From JASLQO01 sp002327525 (GTDB lineage Bacteria > Pseudomonadota > Gammaproteobacteria > Pseudomonadales > Azotimanducaceae): a DNA stretch of 64,000 nucleotides. The stretch is from the NCBI GenBank assembly GCA_030744435.1, contig JASLQO010000024.1, positions 62,001 to 126,000 on the forward strand, given 5' to 3'. Positions 43,506-53,007 of this stretch are shown here, in pieces. Position 1 is the stretch's first letter. Each line of letters opens with the position of its first letter. The notes beneath the pieces are model-generated. The model made no database searches and was not told the origin of the DNA. It saw only the letters and a list, made by a program, of their open reading frames with translations. Position numbers and translations under genes: made by a program.

Positions 43506-46415
43506 GTGCGGCTCATCTTCTCGACATTTCTGATCGTCATCATTTGTCTGACAGGTGAATCTGTGCGTGCGGATACGGCGTCCACCTACGATCTGGTGCT
43601 CGGCAGTTACCGCAGTCGCCTCTACGCCGAGGAACAGCTCGGCAAAGTGCGTGCGCATCTGGACAAGCGTGTTCATCTGGCAACCGCCGTGGTCGATGGT
43701 GTGACCTGGTACCGATTGATCGTCGAGGTGGGAGGCGACCGGGCCGCGACTGAAGTGGAGAAACAGCGGTTGGTGAAGCTCGGGTATTTGCAAGCCTGGC
43801 GCGTGCCATCTGTGATCGAGCACCCTGAGTCCCGACACTCGGGGCGCTCTGATGCAACTGATCGCGGCACTGAGCGTGATGAGGTGGTGACTGACATGAG
43901 GTCACCACAAACGGGGGAGCAGGAGACGTCCGCTCCCATCGTGAGCGCGCTCGGGCAGCCTCCGTCGCCGGTGCCGGATCGCAAGCCGACTGAAGGAGAT
44001 GCGCAGGCACCCGTGATCGCCGATGTGCTGAACACGACCGCGGCAAGCCTCGTGGGCACTGGCGAAGGCCCCATCATCGAGGTTCCGCTATACCCCGAAG
44101 ATGGTGTTCAGATTACGCTGGACGGGCGCCTCGATGAGCCCATCTGGCAACAGGTTGCCGGCTTCGATGACATGCGGGTAATGGATCCGGATACCATGCG
44201 CTTGCCGCGCTACCGAACCGATGTCAAATACCTGTCTACGTCCCGGGGTCTCTATATCGGCGCTATGATGGAGCAGCCTCCCGAAACGCTCATTGCGAGG
44301 CTGTCCAGCCGCGACTCGTTCATCAATAGAGACAGTATCGGGATCACGCTGGATACTTCGGGTGAGGGCCTGTATGGATACTGGTTCGTGGTGAACCTGG
44401 GTGGGTCGGTGCTCGACGGCACCGTGTTGGCGGAACGACAGCTTCAAAGCGAGTGGGATGGACCCTGGAGCCGCGCCACCGCAGAACTCACCGATGGCTG
44501 GAGCACGGAGATGTTCCTGCCGTGGTCGATGATGTCCATGCCGCAGGTGGACGGAAAACGCAAGATCGGCTTCTGGACCAGCCGCAAAGTGGCGCACGTG
44601 GATGAGCGGTGGAGTTCGCCGCCGTTACCCTTTACCTTGCCCCGGTTCATGTCGGCACTCGGTACGCTGCAGTTGGAGAAAGTTGATCCGGGTCAGCAGT
44701 TTGCGCTGTATCCATACGGCAGCTACACCTACGATGACATTGCCGAGGAAGACGAGTACCGGGCGGGTCTCGATGTCTTCTGGCGCCCGTCATCCAACTT
44801 TCAGGTGACGGCGACGATGAATCCCGACTTCGGCGCCGTAGAATCGGACGACGTGGTGGTGAACCTGACGGCATTCGAGACCTTCTTTCCGGAGAAACGC
44901 CTGTTCTTCACGGAAGGCAGCGAGGTGTTTCACACCACGCAGCGTTCGCGGAATAGAGGTTCCAGTTCATTAACGGGAGGGGCGCGCCAGACGACGACTT
45001 TCATGCCTACGCCGACGACACTGTTGAATACGCGGCGTATTGGCGGAGCGCCGAATCTGGTGGACGTTCCGGAGGGAGTGAGCTTCGCTGGGACCGAGCT
45101 CAGCCGGCCTACCGAGTTGCTGGGCGCAGCCAAGATCACCGGTCAGGCGGGCAGCCTGCGCTACGGTGTGCTCGCCGCTTTCGAGGATGATGTGAGCAGG
45201 GTTGGCAGCAGCGACACCGGACCGGTGCGGGTAGAGCAGGATGGACGGGACTTTGGCGTGGCGCGGTTGCTGTATGAGACCAGCGGTGAGGGCCGTATGT
45301 CTGTCGGCTATCTAGGTACGATGGCACGGCGACCCGACTACGATGCGGTGGTGCACGGCGTCGATGCGCACTTTCTGAGCGCCGGGGGTAAGCTGAGCTG
45401 GGATGCACAGCTGATCAATAGTGATATCGACGGCGAGCAGGGTTACGGTGCGTTTGCCGACTTCAGCTATGTACCCAATCGCGAAAACCGCCACATGCTG
45501 CGGGTGGACTATTTCGATGAGAAACTGGACATCTCGGATCTCGGCTTCATTCGTCGCAATGACAAGGTCGGATTGCTGTATGGATTCAACCGCAGCGTAT
45601 CGCAGGGCCTGGAGGGTTTGCGCAACAAACGCGCTTCGTCGATTGCGAGCTTCGAATTCAATGGTGACGGACGCATGGTGCGCGGCGGGTTGTTCCTGCG
45701 CAACCAATGGATGTTTCTCGACAACACGGAACTTCGCACAGAACTGGACTATTTCCCGGCCGGTTGGGATGACCGTAACAGCTTCGGCAACGGCGCGTAC
45801 AAGACGGAAGAACGCTGGGTGGGTGAGGTGTCGGTGGGTACGGACACCGGCCGAAAGTTGAGTTTCAGCGCGCTGGCGGGAATGCGGCAGGAAGAACTGG
45901 GAGGGTGGACCTATCGCGGCTCGGCGGGCGTGACGTACAAGCCCAACGATCGCTTCTCGCTGGATTTGGATGTGAACTACATGCGGCGCGACGGGTGGCT
46001 GGTGTACCAGAGCAGTCGCGACTTCACGACGTTCTCCGCGACCGACTGGCAACCACGCATGGCGGTGGATCTGTTTCTCTCAGCACGGCAACAGCTACGG
46101 CTGACCATGCAATGGGCGAGTATAAGGGCCGAAGAGCAGGAATTCTGGCAGGTACCCCTAAATGACGGTGATCTGATCGAGGTATTCAAACCCCCGGGTG
46201 CGGCGACGGACGATTTCACTATCTCGAGACTCACCACACAGCTGCGCTACCGCTGGGAGATCGGCCCGCTGTCGGATCTGTTCGTCGTCTACACCCGCGG
46301 CAGCAACCTGGACAATCGCGTGCGCGATGAATTCAGCGACTTGCTCCATGACGCGTTGATCACGCCGGTGATCGATGTGTTCGTGGTCAAGCTGCGCTAT
46401 CGATTCGGTAGCTGA
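43506..46415 (+). CDS. SPOR-domain plus CBM9-like/DUF5916 outer-membrane protein
   Basis: A 969-residue envelope protein. Signal peptide VRLIFSTFLIVIICLTGESV; residues about 25-100 form a SPOR-like peptidoglycan-binding domain (STYDLVLGSYRSRLYAEEQL ... GYLQAWRV); a disordered linker; residues about 215-400 a carbohydrate-binding CBM9-like domain (LDGRLDEPIWQQVAGFDDMR); then DUF5916 (NPDFGAVESDDVVVNLTAFE, FFPEKRLFFTEGSEVFH) and a beta-barrel ending in KLRYRFGS, with the typical terminal aromatic pattern. GTG 43506 is the start giving the signal peptide. The SPOR-DUF5916 combination is unusual. Function unknown. Confidence 0.85.
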   Translation: MRLIFSTFLIVIICLTGESVRADTASTYDLVLGSYRSRLYAEEQLGKVRAHLDKRVHLATAVVDGVTWYRLIVEVGGDRAATEVEKQRLVKLGYLQAWRVPSVIEHPESRHSGRSDATDRGTERDEVVTDMRSPQTGEQETSAPIVSALGQPPSPVPDRKPTEGDAQAPVIADVLNTTAASLVGTGEGPIIEVPLYPEDGVQITLDGRLDEPIWQQVAGFDDMRVMDPDTMRLPRYRTDVKYLSTSRGLYIGAMMEQPPETLIARLSSRDSFINRDSIGITLDTSGEGLYGYWFVVNLGGSVLDGTVLAERQLQSEWDGPWSRATAELTDGWSTEMFLPWSMMSMPQVDGKRKIGFWTSRKVAHVDERWSSPPLPFTLPRFMSALGTLQLEKVDPGQQFALYPYGSYTYDDIAEEDEYRAGLDVFWRPSSNFQVTATMNPDFGAVESDDVVVNLTAFETFFPEKRLFFTEGSEVFHTTQRSRNRGSSSLTGGARQTTTFMPTPTTLLNTRRIGGAPNLVDVPEGVSFAGTELSRPTELLGAAKITGQAGSLRYGVLAAFEDDVSRVGSSDTGPVRVEQDGRDFGVARLLYETSGEGRMSVGYLGTMARRPDYDAVVHGVDAHFLSAGGKLSWDAQLINSDIDGEQGYGAFADFSYVPNRENRHMLRVDYFDEKLDISDLGFIRRNDKVGLLYGFNRSVSQGLEGLRNKRASSIASFEFNGDGRMVRGGLFLRNQWMFLDNTELRTELDYFPAGWDDRNSFGNGAYKTEERWVGEVSVGTDTGRKLSFSALAGMRQEELGGWTYRGSAGVTYKPNDRFSLDLDVNYMRRDGWLVYQSSRDFTTFSATDWQPRMAVDLFLSARQQLRLTMQWASIRAEEQEFWQVPLNDGDLIEVFKPPGAATDDFTISRLTTQLRYRWEIGPLSDLFVVYTRGSNLDNRVRDEFSDLLHDALITPVIDVFVVKLRYRFGS

Positions 46416-46465
46416 TCTATAGCAGGCGAAATCAGTCAGGGCTTCGCCAGCGTCCCGCTCGCGTG

Positions 46466-46864
46466 TTATTGACCGAGTACCTGCTCGGAGAACCACAGCC
46501 CATCTGACTCGCAGCCGATGACCTGGGCGAAAATGGCATCGGCTTGCTTGCCTTCGGTGGAACTCGTGTATACCTCGAGACCATTGCCCCAGATGGCGAG
46601 ATTGGGCGATACGCCCAGCCACATGAGATCGAACTCGGTACTTGAACGTACGGGTGTGAGGACGAACACCCGTTACTGATTCAGATCCGCATTGTGGATG
46701 GTCCTGATCTTTTTCGACCAGAGATCCAGCGTGCGGTCGAGATCGGCCCGATCATTGTCACCGACATAGTTGCAATCGAACGACTCGAAGACCGTTGGCG
46801 ACGCTGCTATCGCTCCACCGGCGGTGAAACACAGCGCCGGCCCTGCAAGTCGGATCAGGTTCAT
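46466..46864 (-). pseudogene. Small exported hypothetical protein with ochre codon
   Basis: A minus-strand frame of 132 codons starts MNLIRLAGPALCFTAGGAIA, a signal peptide, at 46864 after aggaag. TAA at 46673-46675 (codon 64) interrupts it between HNADLNQ and RVFVLTPVRSS; the second half continues naturally as LAIWGNGLEVYTSSTEGKQA to a stop at 46466-46468. No frameshift. No family recognised. A 63-residue truncated product is possible. Confidence 0.6.
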
Positions 46865-47012
46865 TATTGGGGTTCTTCCTGTTCTCGATTGTGAAAGTGT
46901 CATGCCGAAAGAATAGTCAATGCGAATGGTTTTTTTTACGACAGCACAACTGCAGTGTCGTAGACTTTCGCAGGGAGCAGGAGTAGGCAGGTTTGGAGCA
47001 GACAACTACCAG

Positions 47013-49361
47013 ATGAACAAACGCCTCACTCTGACAGGCATTCGGGTAGCGGATCTCGGTACCCGCCCCTCGACCGCCTGGTGTTCGCGGCTGCTGGCGG
47101 ATTATGGCGCGGAAGTTATGTGCGTGGAGCCGGGCGACGGTCATCCGCTGCGCAGGGTCGGTCCCTTTGCCGGGGGCGAGAGCGTACCGGCGCGCTACTT
47201 TCTGGCAGGCAAGACGCGCGTGAGTGAGGCGAACGCCCACGAGGTGGTGTCAGCCGCACATATTGTGATCACCGACGCTCTACCGGGGGGCTCCTGGGAT
47301 TGCGCGCGCATACGCGGCATCAATGACAGGGCGTTGGTGTGTGCGATCACTGCTTACGGCCAGATGGGTGAATTCGCGTACTGGCCGGGAAACGACCTGA
47401 CCGCCAATGCGATGTCGGGGTGGGCGTCCGTGAACGGGCTAAACGGTCGCGAACCCCTGAAAGCAAGTGGTTACCAGGCCTCCTATCAATGCGGCACCTT
47501 GGCGTATGGCGCACTGCTGTGCGCTCTGATGGAACAGCTCGCCGGCGCAAGGGTGGGCGGTGTCATCGACATCGCCGAGCGGGATGTACTGGTCTCGACT
47601 GCTGCACCCGCGCCGCTGCGGTTTCAATACTCCGGATTCGTCTGGCCCCGTAAAGAACTATTGGATGTCAACGAAGGGCCCGTACCGGTGGCGGACGGCT
47701 ACTTCGCACTGACCATCTCACGCCCGATTTTCTGGAAGAAGGCGATGCGGATCCTGGGGCTTCCGGATCTCGCTGAAGACGAGGAACTGCAGCAGGCGGG
47801 ATTGCGGCCGAAGCTGAAGGAACGCTTCGCGCATCGAGTGAGTCAGGCATTGTCGACTTGGACCCGGATGGATCTGTTCGCAGCATTGGGCGAGCAGCGA
47901 GTCATTGCCGGTCCTGTGCTGACGATGGCGGAACTCGGGGACAATGCCCAGTTCGAGTCGCGGGGATTTCTCCGCACAATGTCGGATGGCACGCGCGTTC
48001 CCGGCCCCTTCGCGCGGATGGACAAGAGCGGCTGGCGCGGCGATGGCGACGATCCTCTGCCGGCGCAGATCGACCCCCAGCCGGTTCGCGCCGGCGCGGA
48101 CGGGGAGGGTCCGCTCGCCGGATTCCGGGGCGTCGTGCTGACGCAGGCCTGGGCTGGCACTTATGCTACACAATTGCTTGCGCTGCTCGGCGCGGAGGTG
48201 ATCCAGGTAGAGACGCGCAGGCGGCTGGACAGCTGGCGTGGCACGTACCAGAACCCGATTCCCAAGGGTTTGCGGGACATACCATCCGCTCAGCATGCAT
48301 GGAACTGCAGCCCGCTGTACAACTGCGTAAACCTCAGCAAGCAATGTGTGACGCTCGATCTGTCGGTGGAGGAAGGCGTTTCCGTGTTCAGGGATCTCAT
48401 TGCCCATGCCGATTTCGTAGCCGAGAACTTCTCTCCGCGCGTCATGGGTAATCTCGGCATCGACTATGAGACATTGCGCACCCTCAAGCCGGATCTGGTG
48501 ATGGCCAGCCTGTCGGCATATGGCGCTACTGGTCCCTGGGCCGGTGTACCTGGAATCGGTGGGACCATCGAGCCGTCTTCGGGAATGTCGGCGTTGCTCG
48601 GCTACGCCGGTGAACATCCGCTCAACTCAGGACAGATGTACCCGGATCCGGTGGCGGGGCTCTGCGGATTTGCCGCCATTGCACTTGCGCTGCTGCATCG
48701 CGACCGGACGGGCGAGGGGCAGTACATCGACCTGTCGATGCAGGAAGCCAACTTCACTTTCATCGGCGATGCCTGGCTCGAATACGAACTCACGGGAGAG
48801 GTGCCGGGTCCGCGCGGCAATGGTCACCCGTTGCACGCGCCTCATGGCATATACCCGAGCGCGGGTGAGGATCAGTGGATCGCCATCAGCGCGGAGGATG
48901 ATCAGCAGTGGGCGGCACTATGTGACGTGCTCGATTGCGGTGATCCCTCGCTCGGTCGGGCAGCGCGCAAGGAGCGCGAAAACGAGATTGACGAGATCGT
49001 TGCCACGGCCACGCGGCGGCAACCCAGAAGCGCCCTGTCGCGGAGACTGGTCGAGCGCGGCGTGGTGGCCGCGCCGGTATTGAACGCACAGGAGGTGGCC
49101 GAAGACGCCGCACTTCGCCAGCGCGGCCACATGGTGAAGGTGGCGCATCCCGAAGCAGGCGAAGCCTGGCAGTCCGGGTTTCCGGCGCTGTTCGACACAC
49201 CATTGGGGCCTGTACGACCAGCGCCGCTGCAGGGTGAACACTCGTATCTCGTGTTCCACACGTTGCTTGGAATGGGATCGCAACGCTACCAGCAGCTTGT
49301 CGATCTCGAAATGACGGGGACGGGAAAGGTGAGTAAGAGCACGGTGGCGAACCAGGCCTGA
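47013..49361 (+). CDS. Double-domain CaiB/BaiF-family CoA-transferase
   Basis: A 782-residue protein made of two family III CoA-transferase units. Unit 1 (about 1-370) begins LTGIRVADLGTRPSTAWCSR; unit 2 (about 385-760) begins FRGVVLTQAWAGTYATQLLA and has SLSAYGATGPWAGVPGIGGT, MYPDPVAGLCGF with the likely catalytic Asp, and TGEGQYIDLSMQEANF. In unit 1 the equivalent stretch is GYQASYQCGTLAYG, where the Asp is replaced by Gln, so it is probably non-catalytic. It would move CoA between acyl groups. Start ATG 47013 by homology; weak ribosome binding site. Confidence 0.9.
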   Translation: MNKRLTLTGIRVADLGTRPSTAWCSRLLADYGAEVMCVEPGDGHPLRRVGPFAGGESVPARYFLAGKTRVSEANAHEVVSAAHIVITDALPGGSWDCARIRGINDRALVCAITAYGQMGEFAYWPGNDLTANAMSGWASVNGLNGREPLKASGYQASYQCGTLAYGALLCALMEQLAGARVGGVIDIAERDVLVSTAAPAPLRFQYSGFVWPRKELLDVNEGPVPVADGYFALTISRPIFWKKAMRILGLPDLAEDEELQQAGLRPKLKERFAHRVSQALSTWTRMDLFAALGEQRVIAGPVLTMAELGDNAQFESRGFLRTMSDGTRVPGPFARMDKSGWRGDGDDPLPAQIDPQPVRAGADGEGPLAGFRGVVLTQAWAGTYATQLLALLGAEVIQVETRRRLDSWRGTYQNPIPKGLRDIPSAQHAWNCSPLYNCVNLSKQCVTLDLSVEEGVSVFRDLIAHADFVAENFSPRVMGNLGIDYETLRTLKPDLVMASLSAYGATGPWAGVPGIGGTIEPSSGMSALLGYAGEHPLNSGQMYPDPVAGLCGFAAIALALLHRDRTGEGQYIDLSMQEANFTFIGDAWLEYELTGEVPGPRGNGHPLHAPHGIYPSAGEDQWIAISAEDDQQWAALCDVLDCGDPSLGRAARKERENEIDEIVATATRRQPRSALSRRLVERGVVAAPVLNAQEVAEDAALRQRGHMVKVAHPEAGEAWQSGFPALFDTPLGPVRPAPLQGEHSYLVFHTLLGMGSQRYQQLVDLEMTGTGKVSKSTVANQA

Positions 49362-49412
49362 GGCTTGGATTCTGTTAGGCTGGTATCGATGATCCTGGAC
49401 CGGGAGGCGGAG

Positions 49413-50192
49413 ATGGATATGCATAACGACCAGGCCGCGCCGGAAGATTCGAGGGTGTCATTGGCCTCCAGGCGCGACCTCATCAAGGGCGGCCTGGCGG
49501 GGGTAGCCGCGGGCCTGGCGGCGGTCGGCTCACAAGCCAACGCATTGGCGCCCTCGGCACTCGGCGCGACCATGAAGGCATTCGCGGATGGGCACGAACT
49601 GAAACCGCTGCCGTTCGACACCTCGAAGCTGCGTGGTCTGTCCCGACGCCTCATCGAGTCGCACTGGTCGAACAACTACGGCGGTTCGGTGAGGGCGCTG
49701 AATATCGTCAACAAGCGGTTGAACGCTGCTCTGGGTGATCCGGATATGCAGCCGTACATCTACAACGATCTGAAGCGGGAGCACCTCATGCGCACGGGTT
49801 CGGTGGTGCTCCATGAGCTGTATTTCGACAATCTAGGAGGAGACGGTGTCGCGCCAGCCGATGTTCGATCATTGATTGCGCGTGCATTCGGTAGCTACGA
49901 CCGGTGGGAATCGGAATACCGGCGCATCGCATCCGGCCTTGGCGGGGGATCCGGCTGGGTGGTGTTTGGCTACAACACCCAATTGCGGGCTTTGGAGAAT
50001 TACTGGATGGCGGACCATCTGCACTCACCGGTGAGTACCGCGCCGCTTCTCGTGTTGGATATGTACGAACATTCCTATCACATGGACTACGGCGCGGCAG
50101 CCGGGCGATACGTCGATGCGTTTTTCCGGAACATCAACTGGGACAGTGTGGGCGCACGGGTGGCGCATGTCCTCGGCGATGGTAACGGGTGA
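49413..50192 (+). CDS. Tat-exported Fe/Mn superoxide dismutase-like protein
   Basis: A 259-residue protein: Tat signal SRRDLIKGGLAGVAAGLAAV (RR at 20-21), then an Fe/Mn-SOD fold. Candidate metal ligands are His84 (ESHWSNNYGG), His134 (VLHELYFDNLGG), Asp216 and His220 (DMYEHSYHMDYG); GGGSGWVVFGYN and FFRNINW match the SOD C-terminal domain. The second-sphere HH/Tyr region near His84 differs from classic SODs, so activity is likely but not certain. ATG 49413 follows gggaggcgg. Folding before export fits a metal protein destined for the periplasm. Confidence 0.87.
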   Translation: MDMHNDQAAPEDSRVSLASRRDLIKGGLAGVAAGLAAVGSQANALAPSALGATMKAFADGHELKPLPFDTSKLRGLSRRLIESHWSNNYGGSVRALNIVNKRLNAALGDPDMQPYIYNDLKREHLMRTGSVVLHELYFDNLGGDGVAPADVRSLIARAFGSYDRWESEYRRIASGLGGGSGWVVFGYNTQLRALENYWMADHLHSPVSTAPLLVLDMYEHSYHMDYGAAAGRYVDAFFRNINWDSVGARVAHVLGDGNG

Positions 50193-50227
50193 GTGAACCT
50201 CGTGGCGCCTGGTGAGTAAGCCCTCGA

Positions 50228-50878
50228 CTAGTCGTCAGGTCTATTCAGAGCGCTGTAGCTCCCCCTGGACATCCTGTAGATACGTAGCTGCTTGTTGTAC
50301 TCCTCGGCAATGTACTGAATCTGATCGACACCGTTATTGTAGATGGTGGTTAGGCCATCGCGTTGACTCTTTGTCAGTTGGTCGGCGAGCTGCTCTTCCT
50401 TTGTCGTAAGGCATTCGAGTGAAGCCTGCATCCTGGCCATGTACGTTCTTATGTCGTCTCCGAGCTGCTCGATCTCCGCTCGGCTTGCCGTGCTGCCATC
50501 AGCGAGCACGGGTGGATCGACAAAGGCGCACTGCCGGAACTCGGCAGTGACATCGCCGTCGCTCTGGTGTGTCGGGTCCTGGATTTGCGCCGGGAGTTCA
50601 TCGCTCAGAAGGCGCCCGAGTTGGTACTGTGCCTCGGAGTTACCCTGCGAGGCGGCTTTTTCCAGCCATTCCTGCGCGAGCTCGAGATCGTGCTCTACTC
50701 CCACCCCGTTCAGGTACATCATGCCCAGGCTGAATTGCGCGTCGGCGTGACCCTGCTCGGCCGCCAGTCTGGTCCAGCGAGCGGCTTCCTCGTCGCGCTT
50801 GCTTTCCTCGTTACCAGCCGCTTCCGTCCAGAAGACCAGTGTCAACAGTGCCAGGCAGAAAAGTAAATGGCGTTTCAT
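50228..50878 (-). CDS. Exported Sel1-repeat (TPR-like) protein
   Basis: A 216-residue protein with signal peptide MKRHLLFCLALLTLVFWTEA and two Sel1 repeats (RLAAEQGHADAQFSLGMMYL; WLEKAASQGNSEAQYQLGRL), followed by a helical, coiled-coil-prone region of about 110 residues with two cysteines. Sel1 repeats mediate protein-protein contacts in the periplasm. It lies downstream of the PEGA/SUMF1 gene on the same strand, 244 bases apart; that gap shows nothing clear. Role unknown. Confidence 0.88.
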   Translation of the reverse strand: MKRHLLFCLALLTLVFWTEAAGNEESKRDEEAARWTRLAAEQGHADAQFSLGMMYLNGVGVEHDLELAQEWLEKAASQGNSEAQYQLGRLLSDELPAQIQDPTHQSDGDVTAEFRQCAFVDPPVLADGSTASRAEIEQLGDDIRTYMARMQASLECLTTKEEQLADQLTKSQRDGLTTIYNNGVDQIQYIAEEYNKQLRIYRMSRGSYSALNRPDD

Positions 50879-51122
50879 TCAACTCTCCACTTTGCTTGGT
50901 TTATCAAGCATATACGTTCGGATCACCAAGTGAAGTAGGTGGTTTCCGGGGGTGGTGGGGAACACCGGATTAATGCCGGATGTGCCGGTCAGGGTGTTAT
51001 GCGTGTTGAGATCTGCGTGGACGAAACACAGCAACCGCTCCAATTCGCTGGCCGCAATCATCGATGAGCAGGTCGTGTCCCAAACCAGGCGCCCGCCAGC
51101 TTTGCGCAAGCCAATGGCGGCA

Positions 51123-52868
51123 CTATAGTTCTCGTACCACGCGCACGCCGCGATCGTCGTTGGCACGGTCGGACGACTGACGGTATGACAGTCGCGCCGT
51201 ATCGGCCCGGGAGTCCCATGACCCGCCGCGGAATATTTGGTGACAGACATCCGTCGGGCGATAGGATACTTCGTCGCCGCGAGCGAAGTGGTAGTCGTAC
51301 GACCAACAGTCGGCCACCCACTCGGAGACGTTGCCGAGCATGTCGTAGAGTTTGAAACCATTGGGCCGGAGGCTGCCAACCGGCGACGTGAAAGGATGCC
51401 CATCCGTGCACTCGGCCACCTCCCAGGTGCTGTAATGCTTCTTGATGGCCTGATCTGCAATGTTGGCGTACTCGCACAGGTGCCGCGGGTCGTTACCGTG
51501 CAGGTAAGCGGTGTCGACACCGGCGCGCGCCGCGTACTCCCACTCCGCTTCACTAGGCAGCCTGTACTGGTAGGTGGTCTCCTTCGAGAGCCAGCGTAGA
51601 TACTCCTGCACCGCCTCGATGGAGATGTGGGTGGCTGGATGATCCACTGCCGGATTGCGTGGCAGGCGGTAATCCCGCCCGCGGGCCTGTGCGTAGCGTG
51701 CGTATTCGCCGACGGTGGTCTCATAGACGCCGATCGCGAACGGCTGGGTGAGTTCCACCTCGTGCGCCGGCCGCTCGTTGGAAGCCCCTATTCCCTGGCT
51801 GTCGCCCATCTGAAACCGGCCAGGTGGCAAGACGACGAGCAATGGGCCCTCGCCGCCGCTGGTCAACGGGTCGCGGAAGGTGTGGCCCGCCTGGAAGCCG
51901 AAGCGCTCGAGGGAGGCACGCACGGTTGCTCCGCGTGTGCCGAGCGTGATGGTCCTGCGTTGGGTACGGAAACCATGGGCACGCGCGACGACGGTGACCT
52001 GACCCATGGGTGCCATCATCCTGTCACCGTAGGGGCGTACGCGGGGAATGCCGCCGAGTTCGTATTCGACACTCACTTGTGCGTGTTCAGGACTGGTGAT
52101 CACGCGCAGGGGTACTTCCCTTCGCTGCAGAACGATGTGGCGGCTATTGGCGCCCATGCGCACGCGCACGCGTTCGACGACGGTGGGGTGGTGGCGTTTG
52201 GATACCTCCACGGCATACTCGCCTACTGGGAGGCTGATGCCGGGCGAGTACGCCTCCTTCACTTCGAGCAGTGTGATGTTCGCATTTCCGGGCTCGGTGG
52301 TGACAGTGAGGGTGCCCCACGGCACCAGCACCAGATCCAGCATCACCAGCGTCTCCCGGCCGGGGAGAACCTCGAAACTCCTGGTGACATCGCGATGGTT
52401 GACGTAGCTCGCCGTGGCGCTGTGCTGCCCAGCCTGGATGTGCTTGAGTTGTACCGGGGTCAGATCGTCGAGAAGCGCACCGTTGAGCGTCACCCTGCTC
52501 CCGCGCGGGTTGCTGATCAGCCGAACCGACCCATGGGCAGGATCCAGGGTGAAGTCGATCGCAACGGTTTCACCCTGCGTCACTTCGACTTTCCTGACCA
52601 GCGTTTCGTGAAACCTGTGCTCGATGCGCATCGTCTTGTGCCCCGCAGCGATGCCCTCGGCCAACAGCGGTGTTTCACCGAGCAGAGTACCGTCTAGATA
52701 AACGAGCGCTCCTGCCGGATCATTCCTGATCTGAACGGCACCAGAGAAGAAATTCAACGACTGCGGATCGCGTGCCACCGAAAAGACAATGAGCATCACA
52801 ACGACCGCCATGGCGAGCCATCACAGACGTAAACATGTGCGCTTCAGATCTTCTTCGAATTGTGACAC
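51123..52868 (-). pseudogene. PEGA-repeat plus SUMF1-like domain membrane protein, N-terminal opal codon
   Basis: The full frame starts at GTG 52868 after gggagaggg and reads SQFEEDLKRTCLRL, then TGA at 52821-52823 (codon 16), then WLAMAVVVMLIVFS, one transmembrane helix. Downstream is intact: several PEGA beta-domains (NDPAGALVYLDGTLLGETPL and repeats, to about residue 300) and a C-terminal formylglycine-generating-enzyme-like domain (YQYRLPSEAEWEYAARAGVD, IFRGGSWDSRADTARLSYRQ). The active-site cysteines of true FGE are absent. A product of 562 residues could restart at ATG 52809-52811, which keeps the helix but has no ribosome binding site. Possibly still expressed. Confidence 0.72.
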
Positions 52869-53007
52869 GCCCTCTCCCGGTGTGGCGTGGGCGATTACCT
52901 TGTCCGCTCCCCGAGTGTCTGTCGGATTCTAATCGAATCTGCCCTGTCGTTTTCGACCCTGTGAGACGAATCGCGTATAAAAAGAGAATGTTTAGCGAGG
53001 AGTTGTG

